DNA of 64,000 bases from Elmis aenea (GCA_947652605.1 OX393581.1:45655924-45719923), one strand, 5' to 3'. Positions 10,330-24,089 are shown, numbered from the stretch's first letter. Program-made: numbers and translations. Notes: generated by a model not told the origin, from the letters alone.

Positions 10330-13300
10330 GAAGATAAGAAAATTTGGAAAAACTATTCGTACATGTTTCACACAGGTAATTTAGTAAATATATGTAAAGA
10401 AAAGTTTATTTCTAAAAGTTGGTATAGAACTGAATTATTAAGGGCGTTGCGCTTAAAAAAAAACTGTTTTGTAGAACGGATTACAATTATGATTTTAAGT
10501 GTTAGGCTATACAAATCATTGGTGTACAATACAAGATTGTTTGTGTACCTGCTCAAGCCGAAATGGGTAATCTTATCTGAGATAGACTATAGGTTTAAGC
10601 TAGCGTATAAACCCTTAACGAATACAAGTCATCTGAGATTTTTGATGGCAATTCGCGTTCGACTAACAACAACAACTCGATTTATATTTGTCGTTAATAA
10701 CTTGCCCCATTAAAGTGATGTTGCAAATGATTGTGTTTAATTTATGAAACATATAATCAATAGGTGATTTGCTGACAAAAAAATTCACTTTTTCTTCAAA
10801 TCTCTTTTACACTCACTTAAACGGTAATTTCTCAAATGTTTTACTATATATTTAAACACATCATATAACCTGCTTAGTCTTATTCCAACAAAAACTCAAC
10901 CGTGTTTTTCCCTCTACTGGGGGATGTTTATAAATAGTATTTATCTAACCATAACAAGTCTTTTTCACTCTACGCGATATTTTCGATTTAAAAAAATTGT
11001 CCGCATACACCATGGTAGTGTTATTAGATCATTAGAGAGATGATTTAATTACTTGAAAAACGTATTTGTTTAAAGAAAACATCTGCGTACCAAGCGGTTT
11101 ATGGGGTCTGCTTAAAATATTTTCTTGTGTGGATTTAATAACCAACGTACAAAGTTTTTTTTTCTATTTTACACATGTAAACGGGTATAAGGTTACATTA
11201 AATTATAACAGTTTATTATAGATGCTTAAGCTTGTGTTTTTTTTTTATCTATGGAATTTTGTACAAAGTGGGTATGCCCTAAATCCCTAAAAGATCCATC
11301 ATCATATCATCACTACACCTTTATTGGCATATAATTTATCAAATAAGTATTTGTACAATTATATTTTAAGTGCTTGTATATATGAGTAATCGAATAATGC
11401 AGAAGTTATGTATATTTGCAGTTGAAATTTTATTGAAATCAGCTTTTAATGTGTTGTATAAAGTTAATAATTTATCTGTTATGTAATGAACCGATGATTA
11501 AGAAACAATAATTGTAAATAAAATCGATAAAAAATGTTATATACTCATCCGGTGATAATGCACGATGGTTTTTCTGTTATAACAGCAGAGACGGAATAAA
11601 AAAAGCACATAGAAAGTTGACAGACTAAACAAGAAATATTCAAAAAAATATTTATTTAACGTCAATGTAAAACTTGCAAAAGTAACGTAAAGTTCTGCTA
11701 CTTGATGATTAATGCAAGAAAATAATGATATTTTTCAGGTTTTAACAGAAAAATTATTGTAAAATTTAACACTCCACGTATTTAGAAGTAAATGTGTAAT
11801 ATGTGCCAATATGTTTAGCTTTTGTCAGTGACAGCAACTTTACTTTTAAACTTGTTAATTTTAAGTTAAAAGTTGATGTACAGGCTTGATATATACATAT
11901 ACATATTTAAAAAATAGTTTTGAAGCCTAGAAACATTTTTAATTTGTTTTAAACATTGCAAATGTTAAGACGTTTAATAATGATATCCCTATAAAATATT
12001 AACTATTCACTTTATTAATGAAAAGCTAAACAATATTCAATTACAAAAAAACATTGAAAACTTCTTAAACAAATACAATTTTAAAATGTATGTAAGGTTG
12101 CAATCAAATGTTCCTAGACTCTTAATAGTTTTGTTTTTTACTGAATGTGCTAATACATAGGAAACGATTATAAAAAACATACAATTGTGGTTGTTTGCTA
12201 GGTAAACACATTTTAAATTATCAGTATTTGGTACAAAATTTTATATTATGCTTCATAGTTTCATAATTTTAACTTTGTTAGAGGAGAGAATGGAACTAAG
12301 ACGTTTAAAACTGCTATCTGGAGATATAAAACATGCTTTTTAAAAATTGCTATCGTAATATAATGTAAGTCTACCACATGTTAATTACATTTAAAATTTA
12401 CTAACGTTTTTATTCCTTTTTAATTGAAATGAAAATTGCATAGAGTAATAATAAAACTTGCTATTTTCTAAAGCTGTCTAAACAATTTTTAATTTTATTT
12501 GCTGAATGTAACTCAACTATAATATTTTTGAATATAGTTAAAAAAAAGTGACAAATTTTTGCTGAGTAAATTCAAAACTATGTCTTGCTTTTATATCGCT
12601 TTTAGTTTAGTTTCAGAACCTGACCTGACCTAAGACAATTTAGGCATGTTTAAAATTACTTTTAAGTAAACGTTTATAATTTCTATGTTAAATTTATTTT
12701 TTGAAAATTGTTGTCAAATATATTGTCCCAAATTCTAAATTCTACCAGTTGAATGGCCTGAACTTTTTGTAAATAAATCCTGATTGTATGAGATGTGCAT
12801 TAGGAAAACGACTTAAACCAACAACCATAAAAAGTTGCCGAAGAAAAGTTTTTATGACCCGTTTATCGAAATGGATGTGGTGCCAGAACTAAGAAAGGAA
12901 AACCTTAGCTTACGACATATTTAGTTTTGATCTAGTTTTACGCTTTAAGATAACATTTTTTAAGCTAGATGTTTTTTTTGAATTAACCTAGCTAAAATTA
13001 TGACTGATAAACAAGCATTAAAAAACTTTTTTGTAACAAGAAAATTCGATTAGCTACTAAAGTTTCACACTCCTCAATCGCAGTAAAATGATTTTTGTTG
13101 GTTTTAAGTTTGCAAACAAATTTTTACCAAGGACTGTAAACATATTTTCGTGTACTTAATTGAGTGGATGAATCGATTTTGCTAACTTTACACAATAAGT
13201 TGCATTAGCTTTTTAAGTTATTTCGGCGAAATATGGTATAAACTGCCACATGTAAATAATAAGTGAATGTCGTATTCTGTAAAATATAACTAATTGTTTG

Positions 13301-13590
13301 ACAAGGTTAATTTAATAAATTTAATTTAATTTATCAGAGTACTTGTGTTTTATTTCTAAACTAAATACCCAACTTTATTTTAACACTACCAATAAAGCAG
13401 AGAGAAATATTTGGCGTAAGAAAAAAAAAAATATAAATAACTTTAAAGTTATTAAGCGTTATATTAAAGCGTTTGTGTAGCTCCATCTGTAAGCTGTTAA
13501 GTTAACTATACGTTTGATCCTGCTCCTGTCTTGCAGGATTCTGTCATTTTAACAAAAGCTTTTTCTAGTTATATTGATTTTTCAATTGTT
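10330..13590. other. AT-rich intergenic, no gene seen
   Basis: The open frame at 10363-10713 has no recognisable domain and is AT-biased like its surroundings. No inverted ends or tandem units were noticed before the satellite begins. Confidence 0.35.
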
Positions 13591-13594
13591 GGGA

Positions 13595-16500
13595 GGATAA
13601 ATTATAACATGCTAAAATTTGAACCAAATGTAACGAGCCGTTTTCGAAAAAAAATTTCAAAATTTTCGAAAATTTTGAATTTTAGAATAATTTTGTAAAT
13701 TAGACTTCTAAATAATTAAAACAAACGGCATTATACTCGGACAATGAAAATCTATAACATGCTAAAATTTGAACAAAATGTAACAAGCCGTTTTCGAAAA
13801 AAATTTTAAAAATTTTCAAAATTTTAAATTTTTTGAATAATTTTCTAAATTACACTTCTAAATAGTTAAAACAAATGGCATTACACTTAAAAAAATAAAC
13901 TCTATAACATGCTAAAATTTGAAGAAAATGTAACAAGCCGTTTACGAAAAAAATTTTCAAAACTTTCAAAATTTTAAATTTTTAGAATAATTTTGTAAAT
14001 TAGACTTCTAATTTGATAAGACAAACGGCATTATACTTAAAAAATATTCTCTATAACATGCTAAAATTTGAACAAAATGTAACAAGCCGTTTTCGAAAAA
14101 AAATTTCAAAATTTTCAAAATTTTTAATTTTTTGAATAATTTTGTAAAATAGACTCCTAAATAGTTGAGACAAACGGCATTATACTTAGAAAAATAAACT
14201 CTATAACATGCTAAAATTTGAACAAAATGTAACAAGCCGTTTTCGAAAAAAAATTTCAAAATTTTAAAAATTTTTAATTTTTTGAATAATTTTGTAAATT
14301 AGACTTCTAAATAGTTGAAACAAACGGCAATATAACAATATAACAAGCCGTTTTTGAAAAAAAAATTCAAAACTTTCAAAATTTTAAATTTTTTGAATAA
14401 TTTTGTAAAATAGACTCCTAAATAGTTGATACAAACGGCATTATACTTGTAAAAATAAACTCTATAACATGCTAAAATTTGAACAAAATGTAACAAGCCG
14501 TTTTCGAAAAAAATTTTCAAAATTTTCAAAATTTTTAATTTTTTGAATAATTTTGTAAAATAGACTCCTAAATAGTTGAGACAAACGGCATTATACTTGT
14601 AAAACTAAACTCTATAACATGCTAAAATTTGAACAAAATGTAACGAGCCGTTTTCGAAAAAAATTTTGAAAATTTTTAATTTTTTGAATAATTTTGTAAA
14701 TTAGACTTCAAAATAGTTGAAACAAACGGCATTATACTTGGAAAAATAAACTCTATAACATGCTAAAAATTGAAAAAAATGGAACAAGCCGTTTTCGAAA
14801 AAAAAATAATTAAATAGTTGAAATAAACGGCATTATACTTGAAAAAATAAACTCTATAACATGCTAAAAATTGAAGAAAATGTAACGAGCCGTTTTCGAA
14901 AAAAATTTTTAAAACTTTCAAAATTTTAAATTTTTTGAATAATTTTGTAAATTAGACTTCTACTTTGTTAAGACAAACGGCATTATACTTAAAAAAATAA
15001 ACTCTATAACATGCTAAAATTTGAACAAAATGTAACAAGCCGTTTTCGAAAAAAATTTGAAAAATTTAAATTTTTTGAATAATTTTGTAAATTAGACTTC
15101 TAAATAGTTGAAACAAACGGCATTATACTTGGAAAAATAAACTCTATAACATGCTAAAATTTGAACAAGTTGTAACAAGCCGTTTTCGAAAAAAATTTTC
15201 AAAACTTTGAATTTTTCGAATAATTTTGTAAATTGGATTTCTAAATAGTTGAAACGAACGGCAATATACTTGGAAAAATAAACTCTATGACATTCTAAAA
15301 TTTGAACAAAATGTAACAAGCCGTTTTCGAAAAAAATTTTGAAAATTTTTAATTTTTTGAATGATTTTGTAAATTAGACTTCTAAATAGTTAAAACAAAC
15401 GGCATCATACTTGGAAAAATAAACTCTATAACATGCTAAAATTTGAACCAAATGTAACAAGCCGTTTTCGAAAAAAAATTTGAAAATTTTTAATTTTTTG
15501 AATAATTTTGTAAATTAGACTTCTAAATAGTTAAAACAAACGGCATTATACTTGGAAAAATAAACTCCATGACACGCTAAAATTTGAACCAAATGTAACG
15601 AGCCGTTTTCGAAAAAAATTTTGAAAATTTTTAATTTTTTGAATAATTTTGTAAATTCGACTTCTAAATAGTTAAAACAAACGGCATTATACTTGGAAAA
15701 ATAAACTCTATAACATGCTAAAATTTGAACCAAATGTAACAAGCCGTTTTCAAAAAAAAATTTGAAAATTTTTAATTTTTTGAATAATTTTGTAAATTAG
15801 ACTTTAAAATAGTTGAAATGAACGGCATTATACTTAACAAAATAAACTCTATAACATGCTAAAAATTGAAGAAAATGTAACAAGCCGTTTTCGAAAAAAA
15901 ATTTTAAAACTTTCAAAATTTTACATTTTTTGAATAATTTTGTAAATTAGACTTCTACTTTGTTAAGACAAACGGCATTATACCTAAAAAAATAAACTCT
16001 ATAACATGCTAAAATTTGAACAAAATGTAACAAGCCGTTTTCGAAAAAAAAATTGAAAATTTTTAAATTTTTGAATAATTTTGTAAAATAGACTTCAAAA
16101 TAGTTAAAACAAACGGCATTATACTTGGAAAAATAAACTCTTTAACATGCTAAAAATTGAAGAAAATGGAACAAGCCGTTTTCGAAAAAAAATTTCAAAT
16201 TTTTTAATTTTTTGAATAATTTTGTAAATATAACTTCAAAATAGTTGAAACAAACGGCATTATACTTAAAAAAATAAACTCTATAACATGCTAAAAATTG
16301 AAGAAAATGTAACGAGTCGTTTTCGAAAAAAATTTTAAAATTTTCAAAATTTTAAATTTTTTGAATAATTTTGTTAATTAAACTTCTAAATAGTTGAGAA
16401 AAACGGCATTATACTTAGAAACATAAACTCTATAACATTCTAGAATTTGAACAAAATGTAACAAGTCGTTTTCGAAAAAAATTTCAAAATTTTAAATTTT

Positions 16501-19500
16501 TTGAATAATTTTGTAAATTAGACTTCTAAAGAGTTAAAAGAAACGGCATTATACTTGGAAAAATAAACTCTATAACATGCTAAAATTTGAAAAAAATGTA
16601 ACGAGCCGTTTTCGAAAAAAAATTTCAAAATTTTCAAAATTTTTAATTTTTTGAATAATTTTGTTAATTAGACTTCTAAATAGTTGAAAAAAACGGCATT
16701 ATACTTAGAAAAATAAACTCTATAACATGCTAAAATTTGAACAAAATGTAACAGGCCGTTTTCGAAAAAAAATTTCAAAATTTTTAATTTTTTGAATAAT
16801 TTTGTAAATTAGACTTCTAAATAGTTGAAACAAACGGTATTATACTTGGAAAAATAAACTCTATAACATGCTAAAAATTGAAGAAAATGTAACAAGCCGT
16901 TTTCGAAAAAAATTTTGAAAATTTTTAATTTTTTGAATAATTCTGTAAATTAGACTTCTAAATAGTTAAAACAAACGGCAATATACTTGGAAAAATAAAC
17001 TCTATAACATGCTAAAATTTGAACCAAATGTAACAAGCCGTTTTCGAAAAAAATTTTGAATATTTTTAATTTTTTGAATAATTTTGTAAATTAGACTTCT
17101 AAATAGTTTAAACAAACGGCATTATACTTGTAAAAATAAACTCTATACCATGCTAACAATTGAACAAAATGTAACGAGCCGTTTTCGAAAAAAAATTCAA
17201 AATTTTTAATTTTTTGAATAATTTTGTAAATTAGACTTCTAAATAGTTGAGACAAATGGCATTATACCTAAAAAAGTAAACTCTATAACATGCTAAAATT
17301 TGAACAAAATGTAACGAACTGTTTTCGAAAAAAAAATTCAAAATTTTTAATTTTTTGAATAATTTTGTAAATTAGATTTCTAAATAGTTGAAACAAACGG
17401 CATTATACTTAAAAAATTTAACTCTATAACATGCTAAAATTTGAACCAAATGTAACAAGCCGTTTTCGAAAAAAAATTTCAAAATTTTGAATTTTTTGAA
17501 TAATTTTGTAAATTGGATTTCTAAATAGTTGAAACAAACGGCATTATACTTGAAAAAATAAACTCTATAACATGCTAAAATTTGAACCAAATGTAACAAG
17601 CCGTTTTCGAAAAAAATTTTAAAAATTTTTAATTTTTTGAATAATCTGGTAAATTAGACTTTTAAATAGTTTAAACTAACGGCATTATACTTGTAAAAAT
17701 ATACTCTATAACATGCTAAAAATTGAAGAATATGTAACGAGCCGTTTTCGAAAAAAAATTTTAAAACTTTCAAAATTTTAAATTTTTTGAATAATTTTGT
17801 AAATTAGACTTCTAAATTGTTAAGACAAACGGCAATATACTTGGAAAAATAAACTCTATAACATGCTAAAATTTGAACAAAATGTAACAAGCCGTTTTCG
17901 AAAAAAATTTTAAAAATTTCTAATTTTTTGAATAATTTTGTAAATTAGACTTCTAAATAGTTGAAACAAACGGCATTACACTTGGAGAAATAAACTCTAT
18001 AACATGCTAAAATTTGAACAAAATGTAACAAGCCGTTTTCGAAAAAAAATTTGAAAATTTTTAATTTTTTGAATAATTTTTTAAATTAGACTTCTAAATA
18101 GTTGAAACAAACGGCATTATACTTGAAAAAATAAACTCTATAACATGCTAAAAATTGAAGAATATGTAACGAGCCGTTTTCGAAAAAAAATTTTAAAACT
18201 TTTAAAATTTTAAATTTTTTGAATAATTTTGTAAATTAGACTTCTACTTTGTTAAGACAAACGGCAATATACTTAAAAAAATAAACTCTATATATATATA
18301 ACGGATTTCTCTACGGTCTGCGCCGCTTCTCCGTCCCCAGTCTCCATTCTCTTCTGTCGTAGCACATGTCCTCCTCTAATTGCCTTGTTTTCATGGCCTC
18401 ATTTATATCGTCCCGCCAGCTTCTTCTAGGGCGTCCTCTTTTCCTTCTTTCGGCCGGTATCTATTCCAGAATTCTCCTTGGCCATCTTGTATTTTTCATC
18501 CTTTTCGTATGTCCGAACCATTTTAGTTGCTTCTTTTCGACAACTTCTATTATGTTGGTGTCCATATTCATATTTTCTCTGATCGTGTCGTTTCTGACTC
18601 TTTCTATTCTTGATGTTCTACAACTTCTCCTGAGGTAATCCATTTCCGTCGTCAAGCTTGTTCCAAAGATGTATAAATGGCGGAAAAGTACCCGAAGAAT
18701 GGAGAACAGCATATATTACGCCAATCCACAAGAAAGGAGCTAAAAACAATCCTAAATAAACTCTATAACATGCTAAAATTTGAACAAAATGTAACAAGCC
18801 GTTTTCGAAAAAAAATTTCAAAATTTTCAAAATTTTAAATTTTTTGAATAATCTTTTAAATTAGACTTCTAAATAGTTTAAACAAACGGCTTTATACTTG
18901 GAAAAATAAACTCTATACCATGCTAAAAATTGAACAAAATGTAACAAGCCGTTTTCGAAAAAAAATTTCAAAATTTTTAATTTTTTGAATAATTTTGTAA
19001 ATTAGACTTCTAAATAGTTGAGACAAATAGCATTATACCTAAAAAATAAAAACTCTATAACATGCTAAAATTTGAACAAAATGTAACGAACTGTTTTCGA
19101 AAAAAAAATTCAAAATTTTTTATTTTTTGAATAATTTTGTAAATAAGACTTCTAAATAGTTGAAACAAACGGCATTATACTTGAAAAAATTAACTCTATA
19201 ACATGCTATAATTTGAACCAAATGTAACAAGCCGTTTTCAAAAAAAAAATTTTCAAAATTTTGAATTTTTTAAATAATTTTGTAAATTGGATTTCTAAAT
19301 AGTTGAAATAAACGGCATTATACTTGGAAAAATAAACTCTATAACATGCTAAAATTTGAACCAAATGTAACAAGCCGTTTTCAAAAAAAAAATTGAAAAA
19401 TTTTTAATTTTTTAAATAATTTTGTAACTTAGACTTCTAAATAGTTGAAACAAACGGCATTATACTTGGAAAAATAAACTCTATAACATGCTAAAATTTG

Positions 19501-20243
19501 AACAAAATGTAACAAGCCGTTTTCGAAAAAAATTTTCAAAATTTTTAATTTTTTGAATAATTTTGTAAATTAGATTTCTAAATAGTTGAAACAAACGGCA
19601 TTATACTTGAAAAAATAAACTCTATAACATGCTAAAAATTGAAGAATATGTAACGAGCCGTTTTCGAAAAAAAATGTTAAAACTTTCAAAATTTTAAATT
19701 TTTTGAATAATTTTGTAAATAAGACTTCTAAATAGTTGAAACAAACGGCATTATACTTAAAAAAGTTAACTCTATAACATGCTAAAATTTAAACCAAATG
19801 TAACAAGCCGTTTTCGAAAATAATTTTGAAAATTTTTAATTTTTTGAATAATTTTGTAAATTAGACTTCTAAATAGTTGAGACAAACGGCATTATACATA
19901 GAAAAATAAACTCTATTACATGCTTAAACTTGAACAAAATGTAACAAGCCGTTTTCGAAAAAATAATTTTGTAAATTAGACTTTTAAATAGTTAAAACAA
20001 ACGGCATTATACTTAGAAAAATAAACTTTATAACATGCTAAAATTTGAACAAAATGTAACGAGCCGTTTTCGAAAAAAAATTTCAAAATTTTCAAAATTT
20101 TTAATTTTTAGAATAATTTTGTAATTTAGACTTCTAAATAGTTAAAACAAACGGCATTATAGTAAGAAAAATAAACTCTATAACATGCTAAAATTTTAAC
20201 AAAATGTAACGAGCCGTTTTCGAAAAAAATTTTTAAAATTTAT
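13595..20243. repeat. Satellite DNA array, monomer about 150 bp, roughly 40 copies
   Basis: The phrase TAACATGCTAAAATTTGAA recurs every 141-150 bp (for example at 13604, 13754, 13904, 14053 and 14203). Each unit also holds AACAAGCCGTTTTCGAAAA, a T/A-rich GAATAATTTTGTAAAT block and AAACGGCATTATACTT. Monomers differ by scattered substitutions and small indels, and a few are shortened (near 14336, 14800 and 19965). All run in one direction. The array is interrupted once, at 18293-18753, by a retroelement. Open frames of about 75 residues inside it are by-products of the period. A centromeric or pericentromeric role is possible but not shown. Confidence 0.95.
18293..18753 (-). mobile_element. RTE-like retrotransposon inserted in the satellite, with inverted 5' part
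   Basis: The 14-mer AAATAAACTCTATA at 18279-18292 and 18754-18767 flanks the insertion as a target duplication of satellite sequence. From about 18655 down to 18311 the minus strand encodes the C-terminal tail of an RTE-like pol: KQLKWFGHTKRM, then RGRPRRSWRDDINEAM, then REWRLGTEKRRRP and a stop. One Trp codon of the WIPAERR block is TAG, so the frame is broken. From about 18670 to 18750 the + strand encodes GGKVPEEWRTAYITPIHKKG, the start of an RT domain in the opposite orientation. The 3' tail is a short TA repeat. Confidence 0.75.
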
Positions 20244-20656
20244 TTTCAAAGACCTAATGGCCTACTTAATGGGTGTGTAAAATATAAAAGTGGAGGTATT
20301 TTTTGTTTTCGAAAAAAAGAATATTTTGTAACACTCTGCCAATAGAAAGCTTTGTATACATATGTATGAACTCACGGCCGATGAGAGGGGTGGGGGCAGG
20401 GGGGGCTCCGAGCCCCGGGCCCGGGACTAATTTAAGGGCCCGGGAGTCCGCAGGGGATCGAATATTATACCACAATTGTTTTTTATTAACAAAATTTTCA
20501 AATAATATGCTTTACTTGGGGCCCATGAAAAATTTGTCCCCGGGCCCGACGACGTCTCTCGACGCCTCTGTATGAACTTTACAACTTTCGCATTCGTACG
20601 AAGTTTTCCCCACGGCAGATCCAGTTCAAAATTTATTTGCAAAGACCTAATGGCTT
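20230..20656. repeat. Direct repeat bracketing the end of the satellite
   Basis: AAAATTTATT followed by TTCAAAGACCTAATGGC at 20236-20262 is repeated with small changes at 20629-20654, about 395 bp apart. The interval holds the hAT-like element at 20373-20570. Either a local duplication or the ends of a larger mobile unit could explain it. Confidence 0.45.
20373..20570. mobile_element. Small hAT-like MITE with 8-bp target duplication
   Basis: TATGAACT is present immediately before (20365-20372) and after (20571-20578) this 198-bp GC-rich segment, as expected for hAT transposition. The ends read CACGGCCGATGAGAG and, from the right, CAGAGGCGTCGAGAG, an imperfect inverted pair. The interior has several GGGCCCGGG-type blocks. 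There is no coding capacity. Confidence 0.7.
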
Positions 20657-20699
20657 TGTATATTTTGTATGTATTAAAAGATTTTGAATTACAGTGAAA

Positions 20700-22440
20700 C
20701 ATTTTTATCTCTGTAAAATATTTTGTTTTTGTTTGCTACGATTCACAATGATGAGACAAATCAATGCAATAATTGCGTAAACATTGTGTTAAAGCCGATT
20801 TAAGTATTTTTTTTAATGGTTTTAAAATCATGTTGACTTATCTATCATATGGTCTACCGTAATATGGGTTATCCGAGAACAGAACCCAATTCAAATCCCA
20901 AGCTAACTTCAATGTTTTGGCTCTGAATTGCTTTAAAACGCATACAGCTGGCGGCATCTCATGATGTAAAGAGCAACTGACTTCTATACGACAACGAACA
21001 TGTAAAGGTTTCTGGTATTTTATATGAAAAATTGTTTGCTAATTTTTCTAACTTTTAAATTTTGTTCTATTTTTAAACCAAGGTTGAGGCAATAATAGAA
21101 CATGCAATTTGCACTTATTTTGTAGATTTTAAGAAAACCATACTCCAAGAAGTTAAAATGTTTAATTTTATAACAATTATTTTTCTATATTTAACATATT
21201 TTCTATATTTAATAAATTTTATAATTTGGGATACTCTTGGTTTCTAAAATTATTTATGGTTTAATTGTTTACAGGAGTTCTTTCTGGTATTTAAACAGGT
21301 TTTTATTGTTTCTAATTTTTCATTAAACCTACGTGTTTCGCTGACTTAACGAAGTTTTGTTTTTAATTTTTGTTGTTGCTAATCTTCTTTGCTCCTTTAG
21401 TAATTTCCTAAATTGTTCGAGGGTGCTGTTTCCATAATTTCTTGTGATATCGTTTAAGAACGACATATTGGGTATGATTTATTTTCTTTCCACTTTCAAG
21501 AAATTTTTAACGTGTTGGTCACAGTTGTGTAGGTTTTAAATAAATGTAGTTTTAACATGTATATACCTACTACCTGCTGGTCGTTGCGGATCTTCTTAAA
21601 AAAAAAAAATTATTATCACATATACTTCAACATTATCAATACTTCATCATTATTAAAACTTTCCTGACGATGCTGACTAAAGTCAGTGAAACATGTAGAC
21701 TTTATGAAAAATTAGAAACAATAAAAACCTGTTTAAATACCAGAAAGAAGCCTTTGTATACAATTAAAAAACCTTAAATACCAAATTTTGTGCACATAAT
21801 TCTTTATAAATAAACGATAATTTGTTAACACAATTATATTATAGGATCAGTGTTGTGTTTTTCTGTATAGTTTAATTTTTCAGTCTTTTCAAAAAATTAT
21901 TGAATGAAATTACATTATTTAAAAAAATCTTTGATTTCATAATTCGATTTGTTTGTAAGCATGATATCTATAATTACAAAATTATTAAAATATAAACATA
22001 CCGCCCTGTATTCCAATTTGTTTAACTAAACACAAAATTATACTAAAATCACGAGTTTTGTATACTTGAATAAACAATTCACCGGCAAAAAAGATTAAAA
22101 AGTGAATTTGTATATTTTAGAGAGCATTTCCGCAACCAAAATTTAAAAAAAGTTGAAGATTTATTTTATAGCTTTAAAAATACTTAAATTCATAATGAGG
22201 AATGTAGTATTGCAATTGTTATATTTCTATGTAAAAGATCTAAAAAAAAATACGAGTAATTGAGATTATTGAAACTTAAAGAAATATTTATTCTAAAAAG
22301 TTTAACATTAGTTCATTCATTCACTGGCGACTACTTTATTAAAATATTCATAGGTACCTATCTTAGATATTTTTAATATTATAAAAGTTATTTTTATTTT
22401 TAAGCTATAGTTGTTCCAGTAATCAATTATATTTAAATAT
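20700..22440. other. AT-rich non-coding containing an inverted repeat (21273-21750)
   Basis: CTTTCTGGTATTTAAACAGG near 21280 reappears inverted near 21730. The arms extend about 75 bp and are separated by about 310 bp. The right arm carries CTGACGA, then a CTGAC-TAAA-GTCAG stem, then GAAAC. The rest shows no gene or recognisable element. Confidence 0.5.
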
Positions 22441-22444
22441 AGTT

Positions 22445-23325
22445 ACAACCAGGGATGAAATGACGTTTTAAAATGTTACGTTTATGTGTAACGTTATTTA
22501 TCATTTATTTTTGTTACATAACGTTATAAATATCAATAAAAAATGAATCGTTATGTTTTATAACGTAATATAACATTATGTGAATAATGATATACAGGGT
22601 GTCCCGTTTTTCTCTTTAGATATATAAAGTCGGTGAAATTAGACAAAAGTTGCGCATTTTCATGCTGAGCAATAATAATCTTAAGAGATAATTGCCTTAT
22701 CATTTTTAGTTTTTGAGATGTCGAAAAAAAACGAGAATTTATGATTTTTGTTTTTATCTTTTAATTCAAAAACTAACGAAGCTAGTTTTTTCTAATCCAG
22801 ACATTATTAAGGCACTTTATTAAGAAGAATATAAATCTGTCAATATCTTTTTTCTATCTTTCAAAATGGCAGAGATACGATATTTAACTGTTTTTTGTCT
22901 TATGGGCGCCATATTGGATTTTCACATTTTTGAATAAACACCTTTTTTCTGATTACAACGATGTATCACATGTCATTTTTGAATTCACATTTTTGGCCAA
23001 AATTTAAATTTTTTTGATTTTTCGATGTGATCGTAGAAAAAGTATGCTACATAACACGAGCTGTAAAGCAATTACGCACTCGTGGAAATACGCACTCGCC
23101 GCTACGCATCTCCGTGCGCAACTTTTCCACTCGTGTGTAGTAATATGCTTCTTACAACTTTTGTTAAGTAATTTACTATTATGAAACGTTATTGGTTATT
23201 ATAACGTTATTTAACGTTTCTAAAATTATCGTTACGTTATTACAAGAGAAATTATAATTGAATTGTTATTATATCGTTATCGCGTATCGTTACTTTACGT
23301 TTTTCATACCGGGTTACAGCATTGC
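22445..23325. mobile_element. Composite repeat: AACGTTAT-rich element interrupted by a CAGGGTG-ended sequence
   Basis: The outer parts (about 22445-22590 and 23170-23325) are dense in ACGTTA/TAACGT and end in CCAGGGATGAAATGACG and, from the right, CCCGGTATGAAAAACG. Between them, TATACAGGGTGTCCC at 22591 starts a different repeat whose end resembles the foldback elements elsewhere in the window. The CGCACTCG-rich block and the TAATATGCTTCTTACAACTT sequence near 23142 match the repeat at the left edge of the window. No coding region is seen. Confidence 0.45.
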
Positions 23326-23329
23326 TTAA

Positions 23330-24055
23330 AAATTATTGTATCATTTTTAGTTCATTATAAAATCATACTTATATAAGTATCCATACTAGTTGTGGTTTAA
23401 ATATTTTTAATGAGTCATCGAAAGTTAGAATTTGTGGTAGATAAAGCCACAGCGATTTTAACAACACTTCTTCCTATACAAACATTTTTAGTACATTCAA
23501 AAATTATTAATTGGGTTGGTCATTCACAAGTATATTAGACAATTAATATTTTTAACCTGAACTCATATTTATTTTATAAGACTGCAAAAAAATACAAAGC
23601 AAAGCTTAAATTTGTAACATATGAACTATTTCCTAAACTATAATAAAAATGATGTGAAAGTAACTATTTTTAAAAGTGATTAAATTAGTTTTAAATAGAT
23701 TTTTATGGTCGCTGAAAGAAGTTGTTAGTTATGTCAGCAAAAACCACGTTAAAATCATTCATACAGTGTGCGGTCTGTGAATTGGAACAATGCCACTGAG
23801 ATCATTGTTTTAATTGTGTACGATAAGTTGTTTGCGAGCATCAGGTTTCGTGTATTAGTTAAACCAAAACATCATAGTAACCTGGTACGAAATTCAAACC
23901 TTCTCACAACAAACTGTTCTATCTTTATTTCAAACGTTCTAGAATACACCTTCTAGATTTTCAGGCCAATGTTACACCGAGTCAATACGCAAGCTCGCCA
24001 GTCGTGAGTAGTGTCACAAACCGGCAAACATCAAAGCACCGATTCGAATTTTCAC
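23330..24055. other. AT-rich sequence upstream of candidate Tps1 exon 1a
   Basis: No repeat or gene recognised. The part from about 23940 is less AT-rich than its surroundings and may include promoter sequence for the exon at 24090. Confidence 0.3.
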
Positions 24056-24056
24056 T

Positions 24057-24061
24057 TCAGT
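24057..24061 (+). promoter_or_regulatory. Possible initiator (TCAGT) upstream of candidate exon 1a
   Basis: TTCACTTCAGT matches the arthropod initiator TCAGT. Starting at the A would give a 5' UTR of about 31 bp before the ATG at 24090. No TATA-like box is visible at the right distance, so other start sites upstream are equally possible. Confidence 0.25.
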
Positions 24062-24089
24062 AAAATAAATATTATTACCGCACGTTATA

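Noticed and set aside
14008..18830. Repeated open frames of 69-83 residues on the minus strand
   Set aside because: They repeat with the satellite period and contain the same peptide each time. They are a by-product of the tandem monomer, not genes.
13595..20243. CRISPR-like array
   Set aside because: The repeat unit is about 150 bp with no spacer/repeat alternation, in a eukaryotic genome. It is a satellite.
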